From: Rhodococcus sp. 06-235-1A | GTDB taxonomy: Bacteria > Actinomycetota > Actinomycetes > Mycobacteriales > Mycobacteriaceae | Reading direction: 5' to 3' | Assembly (NCBI RefSeq): GCF_002258785.1 | Contig: NZ_NOYI01000008.1 | Coordinates: forward strand, 1 to 64,000 | DNA length: 64,000 nt | Shown here: positions 23,856 through 35,800 of the stretch, piece by piece | Numbering within the stretch: the first letter of the stretch is position 1 | Layout of the letters: the number at the start of each line of letters is the position of its first letter | Made by a program: the position numbers and the translations under genes | The notes under the pieces: model-generated | What the model was told of the DNA's origin: nothing | Seen by the model: only the letters and a program-made list of their open reading frames with translations | Database searches by the model: none

Positions 23856-24971
23856 TTGGTAACGAAACTGCCGCCCCAAGGGGACAGGCGGGGAGAATCA
23901 CCCCGCCCTGAACCGGCATGGCCGCAAAACGCTGGACTTCAGCGCCCTCAGTCCTTGGCATCGATCTCCGGCCGGACATCGCTGACGATGGCCGATGTCG
24001 TCCTTTTGTCCGGTATATCGACGAGCACCGTCTCGCGGTTGTGGTCCGATCACCTTTGGCTCGACAAGATCGCCGGCTCTACCCTTCAGAGCTTGGTTGC
24101 GGTCATTCCCGACCTCGCCGGATATGTCGCCCGGCGCAGTCGCACGCGCGTTCTCGAAGGGGCGCTGCGACAGTGCCGAGAAGCAGGCTTGGAAATATCG
24201 AAGCCTGTGCTCGGCAAGTTTGCGCGGCAACCGAACTCAGGCATTCACCTCGCCACGGTGCTGAGCGCGGCGGCCGGTGTGATGCGTCAGGACCAGCGAT
24301 CCGCTCACGCGTGGCTGACACGCTCATGGGGAGCCGCTCCTGACATCGCACTCGATGCGCTGTTCACTATCGGACCGGACGCGCTACTGATCAACCAAGA
24401 CCAGTTCCTTTCTCAAGCAACGCGGATGGTGGAGTCCGAAAGCTGCACTTCCGACAATTCCCTCTACGGCACAGTCGGTTCAGGAATGTTGGTGCACAAA
24501 CTCACGAAGATCGATCGGACCTCGATGGTCATCGCCGGCGACGCGCCACAGCGAAGGTCTGCCTTCCTGTACCGAAGCTCGATCATCGGTGCAATTCTCG
24601 CCAGTGGCGATGTCGACGTATCCAGCAGTTACTCGGCTTGTGTGAAGGTAAGCCCCTTATTGCAGCGCAACGAATTATGGTCCATCGCCTCCTACAGTTC
24701 GGACCTCGCCCAGTCGACGGATTTCTCGATTCCGTCGACAACAACGCTCAGCGACACCGTGTCGATCATCCTGCATGACCTAGAGGACATGAACGAGGCG
24801 TACGTGCATTACCTGGTGACGTCGGCAATCCCGGCGGTCCTGGCTCACGACAATGGCTTCGGGACCGCGAAGTCGCGGTTGGCCCAGACGGTGAAGTGCC
24901 GATTGGACGACGGTATCGAAGATCGTGGGGTTCGGGCCGCGTGCGTCGCACTGATCACCGCGATCTCGTGA
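23856..24971 (+). CDS. HTH-domain protein of unknown function
   Basis: 371 residues from a TTG at 23856 that follows the purine-rich GGGGGAGAGG. After a proline-rich leader of about 40 residues comes one helix-turn-helix, TMADVVLLSGISTSTVSRLW, of the LacI/Cro kind. The remaining 280 residues are helical with no recognised ligand-binding or catalytic domain. The stop is 22 bp before the preferred methyltransferase start, so the two are one operon. It is a regulator or DNA-binding adaptor; target unknown. Confidence 0.65.
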   Translation: MVTKLPPQGDRRGESPRPEPAWPQNAGLQRPQSLASISGRTSLTMADVVLLSGISTSTVSRLWSDHLWLDKIAGSTLQSLVAVIPDLAGYVARRSRTRVLEGALRQCREAGLEISKPVLGKFARQPNSGIHLATVLSAAAGVMRQDQRSAHAWLTRSWGAAPDIALDALFTIGPDALLINQDQFLSQATRMVESESCTSDNSLYGTVGSGMLVHKLTKIDRTSMVIAGDAPQRRSAFLYRSSIIGAILASGDVDVSSSYSACVKVSPLLQRNELWSIASYSSDLAQSTDFSIPSTTTLSDTVSIILHDLEDMNEAYVHYLVTSAIPAVLAHDNGFGTAKSRLAQTVKCRLDDGIEDRGVRAACVALITAIS

Positions 24972-24993
24972 ACACATGACACAGGGAGACGAG

Positions 24994-25758
24994 ATGCTGG
25001 GTGACCTGGAAGTATCGCGCGGGTATCAGCAGAATGCGGAGTACTGGGAGCGCATCGTTCGGCAACGACTCGACAAATTTCAGACGGAGGTCACCGACGT
25101 CGCCCTGATGAATCTGATCGGCGACTGCACCGGCGCGAATATGCTCGACGCGGGTTGTGGCGAAGGGTATTTCACTCGTGAACTCATCTCACACGGGGCA
25201 GCGCACGTGCACGGCGTAGATACCTGCGAAGAGTTGATCACGGCGGCTCGCGAGCACCCCGAAGGTGGATGCCTCCGCTCTGAATATCATCACGCCGACG
25301 TGGCCGACCTACCTTTGGATGACGCGAGTATCGACGTCGTAGTGGCGAACCGTCTCCCCCACGGCATAGCCGACCCGGCTAAACGGTTCGATGAATTCCG
25401 CCGGGTGCTCCGGCCCTCCGGGCGCTTGTTGGTGCTGTCCATGCATCCCTGCTTCTACGCCGCCCGCGGCGAAAGAGACGGGGTCGGCTTTGCGTCCACG
25501 ATCGATGACTACTTCGGCGTCAGAACAGTCCAACAGCGGTTCGATGTCGGGGGACTGACTTCACCCGTCGAGTCGTTTCAGCAGTTCTATTCGTTGGAGC
25601 AGCACATCGGCATGATCACGGCGGCAGGGTTCGCGATCACGACTCTTCTGGAGCCTCGACCGTCCGCAGAACAGAGACGGTCCGACGAATTTTGGGAGAA
25701 AAATTTCACCCGCCCGCTGTTCATGTTGATCGAATGCACCGTAGTGACAGCCAACTAG
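24994..25758 (+). CDS. Class I SAM-dependent methyltransferase
   Basis: 254 residues from ATG 24994, which has GGGAG 5 nt upstream; ATG 24976 is an alternative. Motif I is MLDAGCGEGYFTRELISHGA, followed by HGVDTCEELITAA, the acidic adenine-binding segment HADVADLPLDDASIDVVVANRLPHGIADP and FDEFRRVLRPSGRLLVLSMHP. This is the UbiE/Coq5-like or SAM_MT 11/25 type acting on small molecules. Co-transcribed with the HTH protein; substrate unknown. Confidence 0.85.
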   Translation: MLGDLEVSRGYQQNAEYWERIVRQRLDKFQTEVTDVALMNLIGDCTGANMLDAGCGEGYFTRELISHGAAHVHGVDTCEELITAAREHPEGGCLRSEYHHADVADLPLDDASIDVVVANRLPHGIADPAKRFDEFRRVLRPSGRLLVLSMHPCFYAARGERDGVGFASTIDDYFGVRTVQQRFDVGGLTSPVESFQQFYSLEQHIGMITAAGFAITTLLEPRPSAEQRRSDEFWEKNFTRPLFMLIECTVVTAN

Positions 25759-25843
25759 TTCGCTCGGGCCCGAGGCATGCTTCGTGGTCGGATTTCACAC
25801 CCATCCAACCAACGCCCCGCTACGAATTCGGGCCAAGTAGTGG

Positions 25844-26062
25844 GTGCTCGGCATTGTCGCCGTGTGGCTGGTGATCGGCACTGTTCCCGCCGTGTGGCTC
25901 GGTCGTGGCATTCGCCGAGCCGACGTCGAGGAATCCGCAACCGAGTCACCGCGCAGAACCATTGACCAACCACCACCGAATAGGACACCGCGTAATCGAG
26001 CGGTGTCACGGTGCAGGTGCATCTCCGGCTTCGAGCGTGAATTGCACGACGTCGATGCGTGA
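25844..26062 (+). CDS. Possible small single-pass membrane protein
   Basis: A 72-residue frame from GTG 25844 begins LGIVAVWLVIGTVPAVWLGRGIRRADVEES, a helix followed by an Arg-rich stop-transfer, the form of many small actinobacterial membrane proteins. The C-terminal half is less convincing and overlaps the convergent cyclopropane synthase gene by 57 bp. No clear ribosome-binding site. It would lie in the otherwise empty gap 25759-26005. Confidence 0.3.
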   Translation: MLGIVAVWLVIGTVPAVWLGRGIRRADVEESATESPRRTIDQPPPNRTPRNRAVSRCRCISGFERELHDVDA

Positions 26063-26884
26063 ACTCTTGAATCGAGCCGACGAGCCGGTGAGGTACTGGA
26101 CGTATTTGTCGTACGTCGCCTCCGAGGACACGGCAATGGCCTCGTCGCGAGATGCGATCAGTTTCTCGGCCCAGGTATCGAGTGTCCTCGCGTAGTGCAA
26201 CCTCAGAGGATGCTCCCGAAGCAACTCGAAGCCTGCCTCGGCCGCCTTGGACTTCACCACCTTGACGAGCGTCAACTGTCCGCCGGGGAAGATGTCGCGC
26301 AGGATGAAGCGCGAGAAGTGCGCATCCTCGCGGGTGAGACCGCCCGCCCCGGAGGTCGGATCGGGCGGCGTGATGACGATGGTGTGCAACAACATTCGCC
26401 CACCCGGCTGCAACACCGAGCGGCACTTCGCGAAGAACGCCGAGTACCGGTTGCGCCGAAAATGCTCGAACGCGCCGATACTGACGATGCGGTCGACGGG
26501 CTCGTCGAATTCTTCCCACCCCTGCAGCCGGATGTCGACGGTACGGTCGGTCGACAGGTCGGCCACGACCGCGCGCCCGTGTTCGTACTGATTGTGGCTC
26601 AACGTCAGACCGATGACGTTGACGTCGTACTTCTCGACCGCACGTTTGGCGAGAGCTCCCCAACCGCAACCGATGTCGAGCAGCGTCATACCCGGCTTCA
26701 GATCCAACTTGCCGAGGGCGAGGTCGATCTTGGCCGTCTGCGCCTCCTCCAGCGTCATGTCCTCACGCTCGAAGTAGGCGCAGCTGTACGTCATACTCGG
26801 ATCGAGGAACAGAGCGAAGAACTCGTCCGACAGGTCGTAGTGAGCTCGCACGTCATCGACGTACGGCTCCAATTGTTCGCTCAT
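26006..26884 (-). CDS. Cyclopropane-fatty-acyl / mycolic acid cyclopropane synthase
   Basis: 292 residues, the length of mycobacterial CmaA/PcaA-type enzymes. VRAHYDLSDEFFALFLDPSMTYSCAYF is the family N-terminus that closes over the lipid; MTLLDIGCGWGALAKRA binds S-adenosylmethionine; IVSIGAFEHF carries the conserved Glu-His; YARTLDTWAEKL and an aromatic C-terminus complete it. It methylenates a double bond of an acyl chain or installs a related methyl group. The frame extends 135 bp upstream into the NRPS gene, but ATG 26884 overlaps the NRPS stop as ATGA, so translation is coupled. The substrate may be the lipid part of the NRPS product or a general membrane or mycolic lipid. Confidence 0.88.
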   Translation of the reverse strand: MSEQLEPYVDDVRAHYDLSDEFFALFLDPSMTYSCAYFEREDMTLEEAQTAKIDLALGKLDLKPGMTLLDIGCGWGALAKRAVEKYDVNVIGLTLSHNQYEHGRAVVADLSTDRTVDIRLQGWEEFDEPVDRIVSIGAFEHFRRNRYSAFFAKCRSVLQPGGRMLLHTIVITPPDPTSGAGGLTREDAHFSRFILRDIFPGGQLTLVKVVKSKAAEAGFELLREHPLRLHYARTLDTWAEKLIASRDEAIAVSSEATYDKYVQYLTGSSARFKSSRIDVVQFTLEAGDAPAP

Positions 26885-29800
26885 CACGCCACACCTTTCC
26901 CCACCGCATCGTTGCCGATCACTCGGCCTAGTGCACGGGCACCGATCTCGCCCAGCATGTCTTGGTGTTCCACATCGACCCGGTGAACCGACATCCGGCC
27001 GTCGATGACGTGCGTCCACTGCTCCGCACCGTGCGAGCCGCGAGCGGCGAAGTAGTGCACCGGCCCCGCGAACACAGCCGGCGCGTACGACGCCACCCAG
27101 GTGGGAGCCATCGCGACGGGGCGATACATTCGCCGCAATTGATCCACGGTGAGAAACGCCAATTCGCTTCTGTTTTCGCGCAATCCATCCACGATGGCCT
27201 CGAACGAGTCACCCTCGACCCCGAGCTGACGAGCGAGGTCGTCGATGCCGAACTCCGAAGCCCCCTCCGGAGCCGAGAGCTGAGCATCGACCAGAGCGAG
27301 CAGAGCCACGTCCTCACCGTCCGACTGCAGTTGCGTCACAACAGCATGCGCGATGACGCCGCCGAGCGACCACCCGAGTAGGTGATAGGGACCGTGCGCC
27401 TGCACACCTCGGATCTCACGGACGTATCTCGCGGCGAACTCGTCGATCGAGGACGGCGGCGCCTCACCGTCGGCGATGCCGGGCACCTGCAGCCCGTACA
27501 GCGGGCGGTCGGTCTCCCCGAGCAGCGAGAAGTAGCTCCATGCGATTCCGATGGCCGGGTGCACACAGAACAGCGGCGCGCCCACGCCCTCGGTTCGGAG
27601 CGGAAGCACCACGTCGAAGGCACTGTCCGAACCGTGCTCACCCTCGTCGAGTTGCGCAGCCAGGGCCGAGATCGTCGGATGTATCAGCAGCAGGCTGATG
27701 GTAAGCCGACGGTCGAGCCGGTACCCCAGTGCGTCCATCACCTGCACCGCCGAGAGGGAGTGCCCGCCGAGTTCGAAGAAGTTGTCGTCCACACCGATGT
27801 CCTCGGCGGTCACCTGCAATACGTCGGAAAACACTGCGTGCACCAACACTTCGTTCGCGGAGACCGGGGCACGCCGTTCCGCCGACATCACCGAGGGCTC
27901 GGGCAGCGCACTCACATCGACCTTGCCGGACAACGTCATCGGCAGTGCGTCGACGACGGTCACGGTACCGGGCACCATGTATGCCGGGAGTGTCCTCGCG
28001 AGGAAATCGCGAGCCTCCCGCGGTTCGACGCCGCCCACCACGTAGGCGGCGAGGGAGTCCGCACGACCGATCACGCAGGCCTGGCGTACATTTCGGTGAC
28101 GCAGCAGCGCCGCTTCCACCTCGGACAGCTCGACGCGATGGCCGCGAACTTTCACCTGTGAATCCACTCGGCCCAGATATTCGAGTTCGCGATCGCTGCT
28201 CTGAACAACCCAGCGCACGAGATCGCCGGTTCGGTAGAGTCGGCCGTCGCCAAAAGGATTGGCAACGAAGCTACTTGCCGTCGTTCCGCTCTGCCCCACG
28301 TATCCCTCGGCGAGACCGGCCCCGCCCAGGTAGAGCTCCCCGACGACGTCGTTTCCCACCGGGCGTAGACGGGCGTCGAGGACCACTGCGTCGTAGCCGC
28401 GAATCGGTCCACCGATGGTCACCGGACCGGCGTCCCATGCACGCTGGTCGGTGGTGCAGGTGCTCATGACGGTCCCCTCGGTGGGGCCGTAGGCGTTGAA
28501 CACCGATCGATTGCGTGACCATCGTTGCAGCAGAGCAGAATTGGCAGCTTCACCCGCCATGACGATCACTCGAAGTGACGGCAGGGTCTCCGCGTCGGTC
28601 ACCTGCAGGACGGTCGGCGTGAGGCAGGCGTGGGTCACCTGGTGTCGATCGACGAGCGCTTCGAGTTCGCGTCCTCCGTGCACCTCGGCCGGAACGATCA
28701 CCGTGCTGGCACCCGCACCGACGGCCATCAGCGTCTCGAAGATGGACGCGTCGAAACTCGGGGATGCGAACTGGAGCACCCGGGATCCCGGCTCCACTCC
28801 GAAGAGTTCTCGTTGGCTCTGCACCAGATTCGCAATACCGCGGTGCGTCACCTGCACGCCCTTGGGCACTCCGGTCGAACCGGAGGTGTAGACGACGTAG
28901 GCCACGCTGTCCAGCGGTGCTTCACGAGCATCGACACGGTCGAGCTCGTCGCCGGTGACGGTCACCCAGTCGCGCCCGACCGAGTGGAAATCGGCAGCCG
29001 AGATTCCCGTGACCGGGGCTGCGGACAAGAGGATCTCCTGCACCCGGGCCACAGGTTGAGAGGGGTCGATGCACAGGAAGCCGGCACCGGTCTTGGCCAC
29101 GGCCCAGATCGCGACGAGGTATTCGACGGATCGAGGGTAGGCAACAGCCACCAGAGCGCCAGGCCGAGCGCCTGCCTGTATCAGCCTGTCTGCCAGAGCA
29201 TTCGACTGTCGGTCCATCACACGGTAGGTCGACGATCGCGACCCGTCGATCACAGCGGTGTTGTCGGGCCACCTCTGCACGGCCTGCTGAAACACTGCCG
29301 CCAAGGTATAGCGCTCGGGTGCGCTGTCCCGGTGAGAGGTGACGGCCGATGCCACGTGCCCGAAGTCCGCGCTGCCGAGACGAGTGTTCGGTTGCGTGGA
29401 GACCATGGTCAACACCTCGGTCAGGCGCGCGGCGAGTCCGAGAATCACCGATCGCGAGAACCGTGCGGGCGAGTACCCGAGATGGCCGATCAGTCCGGAC
29501 TCGGACTCGTCGATCAATACCTCGAGATCGAACTGTGTGTCCGTGATGTCCACACGCCGCGGGGCGATCGAGGACGACCCCAGTTCGATTGTGGGAGTTG
29601 CCGTATCACCGAAGGCCAGGAGCACCTGGAACAGCGGATGGGTATCGACGGCACGAGTGGGTTGTACCGCGTCCACCACCCACTCGAACGGTACGTCCGA
29701 GTTCGCGAATGCATCGAGATCCCCGTCGCGCACAACGGTCACGAAGTCCTCGAACGTCGTCGACGGATCGACCTCCGTCCTGAGTACGACGGTACCGACG

Positions 29801-32800
29801 AACATGCCGACGAGGTGGTCGAGCGCCGGGTCGGATCGGCCCGCGACCGGGGTTCCGATGGCGATGTCCTGGGTGCCACTGGCTTCGGCGAGCACGGCGG
29901 CCAGCGCTGCGTGGACCACGACGAACACCGTTGCACCCAACCGATGCGCGAGCGAACGCAGCCGCGTGAGGGTTTCCTGGTCGACGGAGAACTCCGCGGC
30001 GGTGTCGGCCGAGGGATCAGGAGTTCCGGTGGGCAGGTCGAGAAACTCCGGCACGCCGTCCAGGGTGCGACGCCAGAACTCGAGCTGATCCGACGCCACC
30101 GTGTCGAGAACATCCCGCTGCCACACTCGATAGTCGGAATAGTCGACTGCGAGAGCGCCGAATTCCGGTGCGGATCCGGACATTCTGGCCTGGAGAGCGA
30201 TCTCGACGTCTCGGGCCAGTGGACGGAGCGAGAGGCCGTCGATCGCGATGTGGTGCGCAACTACGGACAGCACCCGCTCGCCGCCTCGATCGACCATGCC
30301 CAGTCGCAGCGGTGCTTCGAGGGTCAGGTCGAAGCCGTGCAGGGCCGAAACATGCTGCTCTGCATGGGCATCGTCCAGTGTCGACAGCACGATCTGCGGG
30401 TCGAGAACAACGGTGACGGGACCGTCTGCGGTCGACGGGTACATCGTGCGGAGCGGTGTATGCCGTTTCAGCACATCCGCTATCGCGGCGCGCAGAACAT
30501 CGAGATCGAGGTCGGCCGGAAGCGGAACCTCGAACGCGATGTTGTACGCGGCCGATGCCGGGTCGTATCGATTCTGCAGCCAGATTCGCCGCTCTGCCGG
30601 GGCAAGGCCGGAGTAGGAGCGCGCGTCGGGATGGTGGACCAGGGCGGGCAGCGAGGTGTACTTGTCGGACAGAGACTCGATCGCGGACGCGAGTTGTTCC
30701 GCGGTGGGGGATTCGAAAATGGTTCGCACCGGAACGTGGGTGCCGAGCGCGGCACCGATTCGGGTCGCAGCACGGGCCGCGACGAGAGAGTCCCCGCCGA
30801 GGACGAAGAAGTTGCCGTCGACGGCCGGATTGTCGATGCCGAGCAGATCGGCGAAGATTCCGAGAATCACCTCCTGCGCCAAGGTGCGCACCGCCACCGG
30901 ATCGCCACCGTGCAGCGTGTCCGAGTACAAGGCGGAGAGATCCACTTTGCCGTTGCCGGTCAGTGGAACACTGTCGATCCGGGTGATGACGGCCGGCTGC
31001 ATCGACAACGGGAGCCTGTCCAGGAGCCACTGGGCCGCGTCCTGCGCGCCGAGCCCCACGACCCATGCGTGAATTCTGTTCTCACGCAACGCTGTCACCA
31101 CGGCGCTGACGTCGGGGTGGGCCGTCAGTGCACTCTCGATCTCCCCCAGTTCGATACGCACACCGTTGATCTGAACCTGGTGGTCCCGGCGACCGCGGTA
31201 GTCGAGCACGCCCGACGGTTGTTGCCGGACGAGGTCGCCTGTCCGGTACATCCGTGTCCCGTCGGGTGCCGCGATGAACCTCGCGGCGGTCGACGCCGGG
31301 TCCGCGTGATAGCCGCGAGCCACGCCCGACCCTGCGAGGTACAACTCCCCGACGCCCCCCAGTGGCACCGAGTGCAACCGGTCGTCGAGCACAACCGCTC
31401 CCACGTGCGCCAACGGTCTGCCGATGGTGACCGGCTCACCGGCGCGCAGCGACTCGGCCAGTGTGGCCACCACCGTCGCCTCACTGGGACCGTAGGCGTT
31501 GAGCATCGACCGCCCTGGCGACCAACCGTCCACGACACCGGTGCCCAATACGTCTCCGCCGACGGCGACGGTCTCGATCCCGGGGGTCGGCGGCACAGTG
31601 GCGAGCACTGCGGGTGTGGACAGGTAGTGGGTGACGCGATGCGCGACCAGGAAGGCCGACATCTCGTCGCCTCCGAGCAGGTCGGCCGGCGCGATCACCA
31701 TGGTTGCGCCGGCCCCGAAGGCAAGGACCAGCTCGAGCACAGCGGCGTCGAAGTTGACCGAGTATCCATGCAGCACGCGCGAACTCGACGTCACGCCGTA
31801 CCGCGGAACGACTTGCTGCGCGAGTGCGTACACACCCTGATGCGTCACCATGACGGGCTTGGGTGTTCCCGTCGAACCCGACGTGTGGATCACGTAGGCT
31901 GGGTGCGCAGGTTTCAGCGCTGCCAGGCGATCGGCATCGGCCAGGGGCAGGTCGCTGAAGTTCTGGGCCTGACTCTCGTCCAGCCAGTGCACTGTCGCCT
32001 CGATGCCGCCAAACCCGATCTCGATGTGCTGCAGCATCTGTTCCCGGCGCGCAGCCGGGTAGCGCGGGTCCACGGGCACGAACGCCCCGCCCGCCTTCAC
32101 CACGGCCCACAGCGCGACGATGTACTCGGCCGAGCGTTCCAGGGACAGGGCCACAAGACTTTCCGGTCCGACACCGTGTACGACGAGCAGTCGCGCGATC
32201 CGGTTCGACCGACGATCGAGCTCGGCGTACGTCACCGACTCCAGGCCGTCGATAGCAACAGCATCACCCGAAACTGCTGTCCTAGCGCACAACACGTCGA
32301 GCAGTGTTCCGCCCACCGTCGAGGCGGGCAGCGTCGGCGCCCCGGCAAGGGCGAGGTCGCCGACGACCACAGCGGGATTCGCCACCGCCGCGTTCAGGAT
32401 GGCCAGAGTCACCGACGCGAACTGTTCGACGGTGGCCTGCTGGTACAGGTCCAACGCATACTCGATCTGGCCGGTGAGGACCCCCGAATCTCCATGCTCT
32501 GCAGCAGCTTCTGCGAGCACGAGGGTGATGTCGAATTCCGAGGTGCGGGTGGGTATCTCCAGTACCGAGACGGGCAGGTCCTCGACCGATCGGTGCGGCG
32601 CATTGTCGAATGCCAGCATCACCTGGAACAACGGATGCCGGTCGAGGGATCGATCGGTCGCCAGGGCGTCGACGATGCGCTCGAACGGGACGTCGGAGTG
32701 CGAAAAGGCGTCGAGGTCTGCGGTGCGCACTGCATCGAGCAACGACGCGAAGCTTTCCGACGGCTCCACAGTGACTGCGAGAGGCAGGGTTCCGACGAAC

Positions 32801-35800
32801 ATGCCCACCATCTCGTCGAGCGCTTCGTGACCTCGCCCTGCAGTCGGAGACCCGACCACCACCCGGTTCGAGGTACCGAAGCGGCTCAGGGCGGCAGCCA
32901 CGGCGGCATGGACGACCATGAAGGTGGTCGAGTTCGTCGATCGGGCCAGCTCACGAATGCCCGCGTGCAGGCGCGACCCGATCTCGAAGGGAACTGCACC
33001 GGTGCTCATCGATTGCACCGCCGGCCTGGGGAAGTCCGCTGGTAGCTCCGCCGGTGCGGAGTCGCCACTACCCAGTACCGAAGCCCAGAACGAGAGTTGT
33101 TCGTCGGCAACCGAATCCACCATCGTCCGGTTCCACACCGCGTACTGGCCGTACTGCGCGCGCAGTCGTGGCCACGTCGGCGCGTGACCTGCTCCACGAG
33201 AGGCGTATGCGAAGGCGAAATCGCGTACGAGTGGGTCGACCGACCAACCGTCCATCGAGATGTGGTGCACAACGACCACGACGACGGTGTCACCGGATTC
33301 CTCCACGCTCAGAAGCGTTGCGTGGATGGGCACTTCGGCCGTCACATCGAATCCCTCGGCCGCGATCGATGCCACAGCAGCATCCAGAGCCCGCTCGGAG
33401 ACAATGCGCTCGGGCACCTCGACGAGGACGGTATCGGTGGGCCGCACCACCTGCCTCGGACCGTCGTCATCGGCCGGGTAGTACGTGCGCAGAGCTTCGT
33501 GTCGCTCGACGACGTCACGGAGAGCGGTCAGAACCAACGAGGGATCGTCACCGGCTCGGGCTCGGATTACCACCGGCATGTTGTATGCGGACGATGCGGG
33601 ATCGAACTGGTTGAGGAACCACAGCCGCTGCTGCGCGTACGACAGCGGGATGCGCCCGGGCAGCACGGTATCGAGGAGCTCGAGCGACACCTCGCGCGCC
33701 GCGGACGAGTCGATGGCCGCCGCGACTGCGCGGACTGTGGGGTCGGCGAACAGAACGGTCAACGCGATCGAGGATCCGAGGCGTGCGAGCACTCGGGTGG
33801 CACTGAGTGAATCACCGCCGAGCTCGAAGAACGAGTGCTCGCGCCCCACGCCATCGACCTCGAGGACGTCTGCGAATGCCTTCGCCACGATACGTTCCGT
33901 ATCGGTGTGCGGCGCAACGTATTCGGTGCTCACGCGCGCGATGGGGGCGGGCAACGCACGACGGTCGATTTTGCCACCCGCAGTCATGGGTAGCGCGTCC
34001 AGAGCTACGACGGTGCTGGGAATCATCCAGGCGGGCAGGCGGTGTCGGAGATGACTGTCCAGCCCCGCCGGCACTCCGGTGACATAGAGGACGAGTCGGT
34101 TGTCGCGAACAACGGCCGCGGCGGCGGTCACTCCCGCACACGTTGTGGCCGCGGACTCCACGTCGCCGAGTTCGAGACGACGCCCGTGCAGTTGGATCTG
34201 CTGATCGTTGCGGCCCAGGTACTCCATCGTGGAACCGTCGAACGACCGACGGACGATGTCTCCCGTGCGGTACAACCGCGCTCCTGATACCCCGGGGTCT
34301 GCGACGAATCGTGTCGATGTCACGCCCGTCTGCCCGCTGTATCCGCGGGACAGTCCGTCGCCGCCCAAGTAGAGCTCGCCGACGCCGCCGCAGGGCGTCG
34401 GCCGCAGGTGCGCGTCGAGCACCAGCGCACGGACACCCGGCAGCGGCGCGCCGATGGTCACTCGTTCGTCGGCCTGCATCGGCTCGGACAACGTGGCCAA
34501 CACTGTCGTTTCGGTCGGCCCGTAGGCGTTGCGCATCGTTCGATCGGCTGCGACGAACTTGTCCCGCAACGAGGGAGGGCACTCCTCTCCCCCGACGTCG
34601 AACACCTCGATGGAGCCGAGGTCGTCCGGGTCGAGGGTTGCCAGCACCGTCGGCGAGGTGATCAGGTGCGTGATCTTCTCGCGGTCCAACACGTGGGCGA
34701 GGGCAGGACCGGCGTAGACGTCGGCCGGGGCGATCACCAGGGTGGCACCCGCAGCGAACGCTGCGAGAAGTTCCTGGATGGACGCGTCGAAGACCGGCGA
34801 CGCAACGTGCAGCACGCGCGAGTCGGGGGTGACGGCGTACCGTTCGACGACGTTGGCCGCGAGTTGAGCGAGTCCGCGGTGAGTGACGCTGACGGCCTTG
34901 GGTTTACCGGTCGACCCCGAGGTGTGGATGACGTAGGCCTCGTTGTCGACGTGCAGGGTCGGCGGCGTGAAGGCAACCGGGTCCGCGTCGAGCAAGTCCT
35001 CGATGAGGAACCATCGGACGGTGCTCGGAAGGTGCTGCGCGCCAGCACGAGTGGTGATGCCGAACTCGACGTGCGCATCGGCGAGTACTGCAGCCACCCG
35101 CTCAGCGGGCTCGGCGGGGTCGAGTGGGACGAACGATGCCCCAGAGATCGAGACCGACCACAGCGCCAGTAGCGATTCGTAGGAGCGCTCGATTGCCACG
35201 GCAATGCGCTTCTCCGGCCCTGCACATATCAAGACCAGTTGCGCAGCAATATGTTCCGCGACCCTGGTGAAGTCTTCACTGGACTGATCGACTCCGGTGG
35301 CACGCACCACCACACCTGACGTCAGCAGCGAGGGCAGCGGCGCGGGCGTTGCGGTCGCCGTTGCGCCGAGCAGTGCTCGCTTCTCCTCGAGGTCGAGTAC
35401 CTCCAGCTCCGACACCGCGAGCCCCTCGGGTGCACCGACTACCTCGCGGAGGAGTGCCAGGAAGCGTCGATGATGGGCTTCGAGCTCATCCGTGGTGTAG
35501 AGAGCCGGGTTACCGAGGAAGTCGACGCGAGTACTGGTGCCGGCGACACCGGGGTAGACGTTGACCATCATGTCGTCGATGGGCCCGCTGGAAAGCACGC
35601 GGTATTCACCGATGACGTCGCCGAGCCGAATTGTGCTGTTGTACATCATGATGTTGACCGTGGGACCGAACACACCGCGTCCCGCAGCAGCGCTGCCGGT
35701 ACCGTCACCGGTCGCCCGCTGCATGTCCTCGACGCGGAACCGCTGATGGCGAAGTGCGCCGGTGAGTTCCACCTGGATCCGCCGAAGGAGCTCCTCGACT

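Noticed and set aside
25763..25774. 12-bp palindrome CTCGGGCCCGAG after the methyltransferase
   Set aside because: Short, GC-rich, no loop or T tract; expected now and then by chance at this GC content.
28630..33045. A 1,471-codon open frame on the plus strand
   Set aside because: It lies fully antisense to the NRPS, has low-complexity Arg/His/Gly-rich content and no domain. High-GC genes commonly leave such open antisense frames.
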